DNA from: Reticulitermes speratus
Lineage: Eukaryota > Arthropoda > Insecta > Blattodea > Rhinotermitidae
Length of the DNA stretch: 64,000 nt
Assembly (NCBI GenBank): GCA_021186555.1
Contig: JAJKFL010000005.1
Coordinates: 11,063,178 to 11,127,177 of the forward strand
Direction of reading: 5' to 3'
Shown here: positions 9,388-20,412 of the stretch, piece after piece
How the letters are laid out: each line of letters begins with the position of its first letter
Position numbering within the stretch: the first letter of the stretch is position 1
The notes under the pieces: model-generated
The model's database searches: none
What the model saw: only the letters and a program-made list of their open reading frames with translations
Told to the model about the DNA's origin: nothing
Program-made: the position numbers and the translations under genes

Positions 9388-10950
9388 GAGTAAGGGATGG
9401 GATTGCCGGCTACCGTTTTCTTTTTCAAAGTTCAGAACAATTTTTCTAAGGTTATTTTTGTACCAGAATGTCGTCCGATGTTTTTTTAATTAGTAGCCTG
9501 AAAAGTCCCAAGATGTTAAGATAAATATAATCAGAGATATAATGATATGAGTAAGAAAAGTAGAAACCAGGTTTCTGAGAAAAGTGGCTGGTAATGTCGG
9601 GCACTATCAGACGTCAGTGTTTCATACGTCCTACATTACAAACGGAGATTGAAAAACACTTTGAATCTTAAACAATAAATAGGCAAGGTAAGACTCTGGT
9701 AGAATCTCTAAAGTAACCCTCGCGGAACTGATAACTCTTCAACGAATTGAGGCTGCAAGACAGCGGCTTTATGACTGCCTTTAAGAGCTACGAAATTTAA
9801 AATAAAAAACTAGTCATTAATTGTCGTACTGAGAGTTTAATCAGAGACTTTATTGTGCCTTGATATCAACAGTAATTCTATATAAAGCCACAATAAGGGG
9901 AAATATTGAAGAAATAACACTGAAAAAGTAGTCTACACAAGTTTTAAACAAAGAAACAGACAGAACTTCTTTTCCAGTGTTATATGCACTTTGTTCTACA
10001 GGCAGTAGTCACATATGAATTCGACCTTCTCTGCTCCTGCACATTCTTCCCCTGCTGAATCCTCGCAATGGATATTTCTGTCGGTTGACGCAACGACAGC
10101 TTGTCACTGTGTCGTTTCATAAAACGTTTGAACCATTTTTTGCTTGCGGCTTCTTTGACGACTGAGAATGTATTTGGGACTGTATTCTGGCTTGCTAATT
10201 GGATTGCTTGAGAAGGGTCCGAGTTTGAGTGTACGTAATCACACAATATAGAAAGAGGGACGTTATATTTCTTGGAAGCTGCAAGACAGGCATTTCCTTG
10301 TTACATACTGCCCTTATTGCTTTTACCACATATTCGTTGTCCAATGACTTCAAACAACATATCCTTTGTCTTGTACTTGGAGACGTCTGCAAGAAGCAAC
10401 GTAACAAGTTTATCGACCCTGACGTCCTCTCTTTGTGTTGAAAAGAGAGAATCATAGCGCAGAATTCTAAACAATGTGTTTATTTAACCAGACATCGCTG
10501 GATTCGCAGAGTGTTTACGGTTGTAATGTCTTCCAAACCAAGTGAGCACTCCATTACTGAAATTATTTAAGCCTTCTTATTACCGCCCTCTGCTATCCGA
10601 CATTTACGGCCACTTACGTCGACAATATGAATGGTTCTTACACAAAACCTATTGGCACTAGCAATGTCACTCAGAGTGCATATAACATTTAAAATCAAGC
10701 TCACTCGCATGCAGTATAATCCACTGCGGCAAATGTAATAATAACTGCGTACTTAAAGAAGTTCTGCTTTCCTGTAAAAACTTTGATTCCTTGAAAACAC
10801 ACAAAACACTGGACGCAACTCACTTTACCAATATGGCGACAGGTCACAACAGCTTTTCTGTGGTAGCAGAACTTAGTTCATCTGTTCCTTGCAAGACTGC
10901 AGCACCAGTATTGCCTAGAGAGCGGTATCCGGCAATCCCCGCCCTTACTC
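9388..10950 (-). mobile_element. pogo/Tigger-like DNA transposon, internally decayed
   Basis: The tips are inverted repeats: GAGTAAGGGATGGGATTGCC at the left and the matching GAGTAAGGGCGGGGATTGCC on the opposite strand at the right, extending to about 31 bp with a few mismatches. A TA lies just outside each tip (9386-9387 and 10951-10952), the target duplication expected for the Tc1/mariner/pogo superfamily. Inside, the minus strand encodes a psq/CENP-B type DNA-binding region (9980-10455). Only about 590 bp remain downstream of it, probably too little for a complete DDE catalytic domain. Confidence 0.85.
9980..10455 (-). pseudogene. pogo-type transposase, N-terminal DNA-binding region, frameshifted
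   Basis: This is the part of a transposase that binds the element's ends. Two helix-turn-helix units are visible in order. The first (psq type) reads K-A-I-R-A-V near 10310, then in another frame A-A-S-K-K-Y-N-V-P-L-S-I-L, a typical psq recognition helix; the frame change lies near 10290. The second (CENP-B/Tc5 type) has K-K-W-F-K-R-F-M-K-R-H, then L-S-L-R-Q-P-T-E-I-S-I-A-R, matching the family's 'W…F..RH..LS.R.P..…S.AR' pattern. The frame stops soon after. The frameshift and the lack of a DDE domain mark it as broken. It lies between matching terminal repeats (9388 and 10950). Confidence 0.75.
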
Positions 10951-10952
10951 TA

Positions 10953-11309
10953 CTTGTTAATTAAAATGCAATGCACATATTTATCGCTCTTACAGCAGCA
11001 AAAATATTTTAGTTTTAGATTTCATGCAAGTACGAATTTTGATGCAATTTTATATGACACGGCCTCGCCATTATTAGAATTAATTTCTTGGTTACAAGAT
11101 TAAATCTGTCAAGTTATTTTTCTTACAGATATGTTAGACTGTCGATTGTTAAGGCAGGTGGCACATATAGTTACCGCTGAATTAGTACATGCTCACATGG
11201 CATTGCACCCGTGTTAATTATTAACAACACTACAGATGGTGTACTCAGCACACAGACTGTACGAGTGCTTATTTTAATTTCAAAATATAATAAGGCTTAC
11301 ATTTTTACG
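10953..11309. other. unannotated sequence
   Basis: AT-rich; nothing recognised. Confidence 0.5.
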
Positions 11310-11890
11310 AAACCCACGAATTTTCAACAGCATTACTTGCAAATTACTTGTACCGAATTTTACCAAAATCGGAAAATAAATGTGGAAATTGCGAACAGAA
11401 AGTCATTTATGCTGCTAAGTAAAGTGCGGCTTTGCTGCGCCGATTTTCGTGGAACTCACAATAACTCAGTAACTTTCTGTGGACATCTCCTGTACCGAGT
11501 TTTATCCAGATCGGACTAAAATGCAGAAAATAGTGCATAATATTCGTTACGACCTTAAGTAAAGTCACTGCACCGATTTGTACGATACTCACAGTTAATC
11601 AACGACATCGCATGGAGACCTTCTATACTGAATTTCACACAAATCGGTCAAATACGGAAAGTAAGGGTAGAAATTCATTTACCTCCTTAAGTAGGCCTAA
11701 AGTATGACTCACAGCCGATATTTAGGAAATTAGGCTTAACCCATTCGACAAATTCTTGCTAAGAATTCATATAACAAAACTCATCAAAATCTGGTAAACG
11801 GTTAAGTCGCTGATTCTAAGTCACAAACATACGGACAGGCAGACGTGACCTCCAAAGTAAGTGGTGTTTCTTCACTTCGTAAAGAACGCC
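11310..11890 (+). repeat. dispersed repeat with internal ~140-bp degenerate units, copy 1
   Basis: It is similar over its length to 38160-38730: both contain AAAATAAATGTGGAA, then TTAAGTAAAG/TTAGGTAAAG-type stretches, and end with a 'GGACA…GTCTCCAAA…AAGAATGCC'-like segment. Within it a 'TGTACCGAATTTTACCAAAATCGG'-like block recurs about every 140 bp (near 11350, 11490 and 11625). I do not recognise the family. Confidence 0.6.
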
Positions 11891-14104
11891 TAACAACCCC
11901 GATCTTGTGTGCCACCGCGTTTGAAACAGAACTTTGATTCCTGTCGTCTAAAAATTAAAGAAGGGTTTTTTTTATAATCTTGCTCTTTAATGTGGATTAA
12001 AAGGGTAGCGTTATCCTTCGGGACACAATTTCATGAAGGCGTAGAGAGGGAACGGAGGTAAATGTACAGCATTCCAGGCATTTTCATTAGAGAAACTAAG
12101 TGGCCGGATTTAGGTTTTGATTGCTTTACCCCATAGTATTAATCCCCTGATGACAATCGAACAGGAGACTGGACAGGTTCCAGAGCCGGTCTGACGTGAA
12201 GACAAAGAAAATAATCATTGCCCTGCCGAGAAAAATATGATTACATGAAAACAATACTGCTGACATATTTGTAATGACGGCTTGAAGTGTTGAACTGCAG
12301 ACAGAACGAAGGAGATAATGTTACAAGCCTTGATAAGTTGTTTAGAACATTTACTTTTTTATAACGAGATAGGTAAATTACAAGAACTTCACAAGTATAA
12401 TACTTCAAGTTCTTAATAGTACATATACTACTTCAATATAGGCCTATTGTGACCTCCATAAAATATTTATGACATTCGTTCACAGTTTTACCACCTTCTC
12501 CTTCTGGCACAGAGCTGTCCTGAAAATATAATTCACCTACACTGGTTAGGGGGGAGGGGGGACTGGAATGTAATGTTCAGAGAGCAAAGGGGTTTAAAAA
12601 CCTAATTTGTTTTGCATTTTTCCCTCTTCTTTTGGGAGCAACAATAGAAAGTGGTTACGGATCATCAGGTCCTGATCTGACAGGGCCTCTGGCGGCTTCT
12701 TTCTTAACTCCAAGACACCTGGGAAGATTCTACCATTGTGTGAGGCCTCGAAATGAGGTGTCATTCCTCGGTTGATTTGTGTGTTTTAGGTTGGCCGTGG
12801 GCAACAGTGGTTAGGCCCAGCTGTGGTCGCTTTTCAATGCAGTCAACAATAATAAACCATGCGAAAAGTTTCATCGGAAGTCTGCCTCCACCAAAGATGT
12901 TACGTACTAAACTTTCACACTGTCAAATACTTATAAAATGCAGACGAATATCTCTTGACAATTAGGCATAGGTGGAATCAAATTCAGCGCTTTTGGAATT
13001 ATCGTTTTCCAAGTTTTATATCAATCTGGCAGTTGCTTTTTACTAGATAGCTGTAAAACTTGCACAGTGCTTGCTGTTACTGAATTATCTTTCCGTGACA
13101 TCATCTGAGAAACCTAAGGATTGAAATGTACAGGAAGATACATTTACCTTTTCTTCTACAGACGTGAGAGGTGGCTTCTGTCAACGGGAATAACAGAGAC
13201 TGTCGATGATTGAGGAAAAGGACTGAGTAATATATTTGAAATTTGCTTTAAAAATTATACAAAAACCCTGATGGAAAAAGACAACTTGGGCTTCCTTAGC
13301 CTAGATTGGATGATGAGAGGATCTATTCAAACAAATTGTAAATAAGGAATGGGTGGGTGTGTGGATAATTAATCTGATTTCCTCGCTCGTTTTGGATTGT
13401 ATATGACGACAGTGTCAGTAGCTCGGATTAGCTGTGTACTGTAAATGGAGAGGAGACTGGCGAAAAATGAACTGTAAATGATGTGGAAGGAAGATGTCGT
13501 GGCCTAATTTAACGAACTATGTTGAAGTTTGCCTGAAGTAACTGAGACAAGCCGTGGAAATATTAAGTTAGTCTGTGTGCTGACGAGATTCGAAACAAAC
13601 ACTTACGGAATACAAGTCGAGAGATCTACAAGAAGACCAAGCCTGCTCGGTGGCTGTTCCTGCTCTGTATTTCCATAGATCGATACCGCTACTACCTCAG
13701 TATTACGATGGCCCCACGAAAGGTTAACCGAAAATAATTTGACAGTTCTAGGAACATCGAATGTTCCAGCACAAAGCACCTTTCAGGTGCCATGCAAGAA
13801 ACAACATTGGCTTCACTTCAAAGAATTGGGGAGAAGGAAATAAAATATACACTAAACAATAACTCATTAGGGTTTCCATGGATAAGGCCTGGTGGGTTTT
13901 TAAATTACTGCTATAGATTTGAAGCAATATCGCTGGTGATTGGCACTTGCACAATCTCAAGGACTGTCAAATAATGTGACTTAAACCAACCAGTGTCAAT
14001 CAGTCTTCGATATCCTGATATCAACTATTTTTCGCGGCTTTCACAACTTAATAGGCTTACATACTTTCGTCAAAAGACGTTATATGATTAGGCCTACATT
14101 TCAT
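11891..14104. other. unannotated sequence
   Basis: No gene or repeat recognised, apart from a short G-tract near 12550. The small open frames are not supported. Confidence 0.5.
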
Positions 14105-14575
14105 TCATTCTGTAGTCTGTCTTACGACAGGTCCGTAGCCTCTTCCAAAGCGAGTTCTCCACAGGGTGCGATCTAGTGCTTCCTCTTTCAATTTCCAGTA
14201 TCTTTTCTTTTCCTTAAGGTCATCCAGTAGCTGCTTACGTCTTCTCCCTCGTCGTCCCGTCATTTCTATCCTTCCTTCTAACTTTCCTTCAATCACGTGT
14301 TTCAGAAGGCAGTTTCTACGCAAGATGTGACCAATCCAGTTAGCCTTTCTTCTTTTTATTGTATGTATGATATTCCTCTCCTCCTTGACTCTGTGTAATA
14401 CTTCTTCATTTCTCACACGATCGGTCCAACTGATCTTCTCCATTCTTCTCCAGCACCACATTTCAAAACTTTCCAGATACTTCTGATCTACTTTCCGAAG
14501 TATCCACGTTTCAGCACCATACAAAGCTATGCTCCAAATGTATCCCTTTACTAGCTTCTTCCTTAAATTTAATTC
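14105..14575 (-). pseudogene. non-LTR retrotransposon reverse transcriptase, C-terminal end
   Basis: The minus-strand frame carries the conserved tail found downstream of the reverse transcriptase domain in many arthropod LINEs: L-Y-G-A-E-T-W, then F-E-M-W-C-W-R-R-M, I-S-W-T-D-R-V-R-N-E-E-V-L, W-I-G-H-I-L-R-R and R-G-R-R-R-K-Q-L-L-D-D-L. In frame above the first ATG, residues such as L-R-K-K-L-V-K-G-Y-I-W-S-I-A continue the match to about 14575, so the ATG at 14524 is not the true start. The catalytic F/Y-A-D-D box should lie further upstream but is missing because the copy is 5'-truncated, the usual outcome of target-primed reverse transcription. The frame is open to its stop, so the insertion is fairly young. 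Confidence 0.85.
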
Positions 14576-14853
14576 CAGGCCTACATATAGATGTTATTTA
14601 GTCTACATTATTTATTTACATGGGCATATCATTTATTTCACAAACCTCTCAATATTCCAGACTATATAATATCTAAGTATAGCAACATTAGTTAAAAATG
14701 AACATTAAAATATGTAGCAGGAAAAGTTTGTAGCTCAGTTTGAGATAGGCAAATATCCGGGATCTGCCTGGAGGAATGTTACATTAATTAATACCAATAA
14801 ATTACTTTGTTAATCAGTTATAAGTATGAATATGTTGTTAATATTGACAGCAG

Positions 14854-15130
14854 CATGGGCGTAACATGGCTAATAACATTGGGGGGGGGGGGGGCAAAAT
14901 CGACCATAGGTATTAGGAACTTTACGAAGTAGTCAAGTTAGAAAGAGGGGGAAGATTGGTTTGATACAGCCCTTAATGTACATACACCCCTTTCCCCCAT
15001 TCTCACCTCAATTTTTTATTTGCCCCCCCCCCCCCTTCAACTCAGTAGCCAAAAAAATATTCTTAGGTAGAAAAAATATTGAGGGGGGAATTTGCCCCCC
15101 CCCCCTTTACCCTCCCAAGTTACGCCCATG
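14854..15130. mobile_element. MITE with G-tract arms
   Basis: The ends are inverted repeats (CATGGGCGTAACATGG and, on the other strand, CATGGGCGTAACTTGG), each followed inward by a 12-13-nt G-tract. More C-tracts lie at about 15024-15035. Flanking octamers GACAGCAG (14846-14853) and GAAAGAAG (15131-15138) match at six of eight positions and may be a decayed 8-bp target duplication, which would fit a hAT origin. No coding capacity. Confidence 0.65.
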
Positions 15131-15138
15131 GAAAGAAG

Positions 15139-17884
15139 AAATGTATGAACATATTAAAATCACAACTAGGCTCTATTGCTGTCTGCTCAGCTTGCTTTCA
15201 ACACATTCAATCTACCACGTTGCTATGAAGCCAATAAATTTATAGCGTAGATATATTAGGTGTAATTATCCGTCATTTGTTAAGCCTACAGTTGTTATCA
15301 AAATACTTGTTGGAATGAAATGTAAGCCTGCATTTACAGGCCTAGGACGCATTTATTTCTTGTGTTTTAATGCAACGTATTTCCTTGTACAAAAACAGAA
15401 AGGAACTGCCGAGCAGAACGCGTAAAGCCCACTTTCATATCGCAAACATTCTTCATCCTACATATCCATTAGTATCATTACAGCTGTTTTGTTTTTTGTC
15501 TGTGAATAACGTTTTTGTAATTTAAAGTTTATCTATAATTTAAAGTTATTGGACATTATCTCAAACCTTCGCATCTTTGCCATCTATGTAATGATTGACT
15601 TGCAAGAAATATTTCGTACACAAATTATAGGTGTTTTATGGCGTATCATCGCACCAAATTTAACTTATTTGGCCCCTACAGTTCATTATTTTCCGCCACA
15701 AAAATGGACAGACAAAAAACTGAACTTCTGCCACCTTCTTATTATACATTATTCAAACTTATATGCTTAAAGAATGTTGCATATTTTTGCAGGATCTCTT
15801 ACTATACAAAATGTCAGTCCTGTAACACAAAATATTCCCTTCTACAAAGAAAAATGTTTCTTAGCAGAACTTGTACAGGCTATGTTCCTATTGCATTGAT
15901 TCTTCATTCTACATATCCATTAGTACCTGCACTGTTTGTTAATTAACGTTGCATATTTTTGAAGGATCTCTTACGATACACAATGTCAGTAACCTAACAG
16001 AAAATAACTTAGGCTATTTCCCTCCACAGAAAAAAAAAAAGAAGTTGTGAAAATAATTTTAAAGCCTGTGTTCCCATTGCTTGTATTCCTTCTCCTACAT
16101 AAGTCTTATTCATTAGTATTATTAATATTGTTTTATTTTTCGTTAAAACCTTATTGTTTATATACGTTAGAGTTTCTGAGAAACAGCTAATTGGTAATAA
16201 TTGACTACCCTGTAACTTCTAACTATAAAATACAATTATAAAAGTTCAAAGATAATTATTTTGTAACAGAGACATACGCATTCTTTATATATTAAACTTT
16301 TTACTTTTCTAAAGAATGTTTAGGCCTATTTTATATATAGTCTGCACGAATTTTAATATTTCTGTACGTAAACCCGTATGCCTCGCTGGCGATCTTAAAC
16401 AATTAAGAAAGGTTTTGGAATGTTTATGTACTTTGTAATTGTGTTTTGATTACATTGTTTTAAATATTAAATTTTCTGGGCATGCTAACTTTATTGGAAA
16501 AAACCTCAAAATTGTTTATCGTCGCCATGTTGAATTACAACAATGTTTTACATATAAAGTGTGTGTCTTGTGACCTGTTTTCTCACGAAATTTCACTTTC
16601 CTAGCTCCAGTGGTTCATAATAATACATCACAATGACTCTTGTATTTGATGAAAATATTTGCACAGCTGCTAACTCGTTGTTTTTCATTCTTCAAAATAT
16701 AATATACTTAACGAAAATTGCATATTTTTGCTGTGTCCTTTCCCAGACAACATTTCAGTAAACTTGCGTAAGTGGCGCTAGTGTCGCCTCTACTTCGGAA
16801 GTTAGGGCGTTTTTTTTAGACAGTTATCACATGTTTACGAGATTAAAATATATCAGGTAGGGATGTCATCAAACATAAGGTGTATTCTTACCAAGTCTCT
16901 TTCGGTAACTGGTTGAAATAAACAAACAAACAAACACACACACAACACACACGCGCGCGCGTGAACTACAAAAGATACGTACATTCGTGTTGAGTTCTAT
17001 TACATCTGATGAAGCGTTGATAAATAAACCAAGAGAGATAAACAGCTAGGTCGACTATGACAGGACATATTGTTGCAAACTGTATCTAAGTCAATAACCG
17101 TTTGAAGGCTTAAGAGGATGATTATGATGATGATAATAATAATAATAATAATTTTATTAACAATAATAATAATGTATAAAAGTGTAGAAAACAAAAGTCA
17201 TATCAGTAATAATAGGGCCAACTTGAACCATCTCAAAACCATTCAGAATATGTATAAAAAACAATCTTATTTACGGTAAATTAAGCTGATTTCTATCCAC
17301 GCTCATTTTCAAAGTTTTATCTGTGGAGATGAGAAAGTGTTGCTCTTTGGACTCTCTGTCCTATGTTACTGCTATTTCTCTCTTAATGCGAAGAGTGTGC
17401 AAAGCAGAATCATTGTATGCTTATGGATGCTCTCAAAACTTCTGACCCTTCTTTTCCACGAATCCCTGCAACGTACTTCAACTTAATAACTGTGCACAGT
17501 ACATTAGTTCCATTTGGTAGGCCATTCTGTAAATTTATGTTCACAATGTTAACAAGTGTTTCGAAGTTATGATTTCAGTATTTCCTATAAATTTCAAGTT
17601 AAATGGCTTGTAAGGAAGGGAAATATCACAATGCCTGACTTTGAATTGAAAATGATACGACATTTTTAAGTTGTTTCTGAAAATATTACTCTTTTATGGA
17701 GAGATGTGACTGAAGGAGAACACACGCTTTCGTTCACACAGGCTCATATCACAGAAAGTCACGATCAAGTGCACAGCAATCCTGCTTCCTATTATGGAGG
17801 TGCCGGGCTCAAATATGGCCCAAGACCAGCTAGCATGTTTGGATATTTCTCAATTTACCTCTGTCACTCTAAGAAACTGTCGGG

Positions 17885-17916
<32 letters not shown>

Positions 17917-18440
17917 TATGATAAACTTCTTTCCAAATAACTTAAATTAATTTTTCACTAAACATCTTACCTTGTAGTATAATAGCAATTGGAAGCCTCA
18001 TTAAGAAAATCCAGAATAAGGCAAACATATTGCATTTTTCGCACGAGCGTGCCTTCCTTTTGTGACTCATTAACTCCGTTATAACATCAAATAAATTCTT
18101 ATGTTACTGAAGTACCAATATCAATTCAGAAAAATCTACGTGCAAGAGAATTTAAAGATATTTTTATATTCGAATAAATTTACTGTCGCAATTGTTTTCT
18201 AAAGGATTTAACATAAAAATACAGCCACTACATTGAAATGTTTTGTTTGCAGACCTAAATGACAAATTACGAAACGTTGAAATTACACATGTTAAATTTT
18301 GTAACGAGTTACAAATATGTCTAGCAGAAACAGCACCTAGTACAGCCAATGGTATTGGAAATTACAAGTTTATATCTTTCGGAATCCTTTAATGCTCCAC
18401 GCCAGTGAAGAATAATTTATCTTTAATAAAAAGTACTACT
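15139..18440. other. unannotated AT-rich sequence with microsatellites
   Basis: No gene recognised. Simple repeats: a CAAA/CA/CG run at about 16922-16962, an AAT-rich run at 17121-17173, and (TA)n at about 17885-17908. Confidence 0.5.
17121..17173. repeat. AAT/ATG trinucleotide microsatellite
   Basis: GATGATGATAATAATAATAA-type run, broken once by TTTATTAAC. Confidence 0.9.
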
Positions 18441-18444
18441 TTGC

Positions 18445-18755
18445 CAGATTGAAGCCGGAGTAGCGTGCTTGGTATAGGGACTAGGCTACGGACTGGATGG
18501 TTTGGGGTTCGAATCGCGGTAGGTGTATGAGATTTTTCTCCTATTCGGTACGTCCAGACCGGCTCTGGGACCCACCTAGCCTCATATTCAATGGCTACTG
18601 GGACCTTTCCCGGGGGTAAAGCGGCAGCGGCGCGACGTTTACCACTCACCTCCAGCTAATGCTGAGGTTACGAGTGGGTGGAACTATATTTCTACTCCCT
18701 CTATATGCCTTCATGGCGCGGAAAGGGAAGACTTTACTGTTACCAGATTCACGTT
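18445..18755 (+). mobile_element. divergent SINE, family A relative
   Basis: It has a tRNA-like head with TAGCGTGCTTGG (A-box-like) and GGGTTCGAATCGCGG (B box), then CCAGACCGGCTCTGGG, CCCGGGGGTAAAGCGG and a GCCTTCATGGC end shared with family A. It differs from the main copies at many positions and lacks the AAAGAAAGAGTAGAGC segment. It is probably an older subfamily. Confidence 0.75.
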
Positions 18756-20412
18756 TTTCACACATATGTTTTTATATAATTTGTATTAACATTATTAAAA
18801 CATTGAGTACCTTTCCCTGTAAGCGATTACATATTTACAGTCCACTAATTACGTCAGTGAAGTTTCAAACGACATCAATAAATTTTATTTATTGTGTAAT
18901 ATAATATTTAAATATATGTTAGTGACTTTTTTAACGTTACCAGTAGCCACAGTGTAAGACGCATAGGTTGTTACGTCACACCGAAACAGTGTATGCTATT
19001 TCAAGACCATCTTATATCACTAATATATGCCTACATATAGGCCTACTATACTCAAGAGCCCATGGCAGCAAAATGTTCTACAACGACTTCCTAGGACCTG
19101 TCCAATAAAGGGTTCAGTAACACCTCGGTAATGACTGTATATGACTGTTGATGTGTCAGCTATCCTACTTTGTTTCTTAATGTCACAGTTTATATTTTCG
19201 AAACAAGTTCTGGTTATTCTTGCTGAGGATTTTTCCTACTTTTCTTCTGTCCCTCCAGATGAAGCTCGCGATTATCCGGCTCGTCTGCACCGTTAGACTC
19301 TAAGACTTACAGTGTACAAAGCGGCGTTTAGTGAATTAAGAAGCAGAGGCAATGGATCGAACCGAGCTCTAGATCCAAGCATTTGTAAGAAGGTAGTAGC
19401 AGCACATTTGGAAACATCAGCATAATCATCAGGTGTACCATTTACGAGATACAAATACCATACTAATCATAACAGATGGCCAACGAAGTTTGAAATGCAT
19501 TTCTTTTTCATCTTACAAGAATTCTTAGGATGCCATCAAACGCTACCGATAGAAAGAAGTGCTTCTTTCTTCGGAAAAAAAGACTACAAGTTTACCATTC
19601 CTAATTTGAATATAAGACCTTCTTTAACATATTAAGCTTCTTTGGATGAATCAGTGTGTTGCGAGCACATACAGAATACCTTATACGTAGTTGTTAAAAT
19701 ACTCATTATTCGGCAATTGACTGTTCCAGTAGAGAACTCGTATAAATCCTATTAAGCCTTTTCTTCTCTTGCGTATTCACATCGGATATAAGCGAAAGGA
19801 ACACAATGTGTAGGCTAATGTATTTATCCGTTTCTCATTTAGCCTACCTGCTTTAGTATTACACAAGCCACCATTTCATACGTTATGCTACTTAATAAAA
19901 AAGCAGCTACTTCTGAGAAGGTAATGGACATAAGGATATAATGTAATGCCTTAATAAAGTCCTTAAAATAGCAAATACTGCAAAAAATTAATGAACAGGT
20001 TACTTCAACACAGCGTAAGCGATCACGTAACATAAACGGCAGGGATGATGTAAGGGCCTGTATAATTTTGTTGAAAACAAGGAAATAAATAAACTATTTG
20101 GATGAAAGAAGAAGAAGTTAGGCCTGCATAAAGGCGTAACTAACTTGTAAAATGCGTTGTTACATTACGATGTTTTGGTGGAAATCGCATGTGCGAATTG
20201 GACGGATACAATAAGAAATGCAAATCTTCGTTAACAAATACTTTTGGAAGAATGACAATCTGGAGGGCCGACAAAACGTAGGAGAATAGTAAGTTATTTG
20301 AAGAATATGGAGATCGAGGACTGGGCTGAAACCATTCAGTGCCTTGTGCAATGGCGTGTTCTGGCTTTTTGGCTGCTTGGGTGTAATTGTGGATCAAGTG
20401 AACTGCACGCTG
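18756..20412. other. unannotated sequence left of the satellite array
   Basis: No recognised gene or repeat. The last bases before the array (…GTGAACTGCACGCTGTGAAG) share no unit sequence beyond the junction. Confidence 0.5.
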
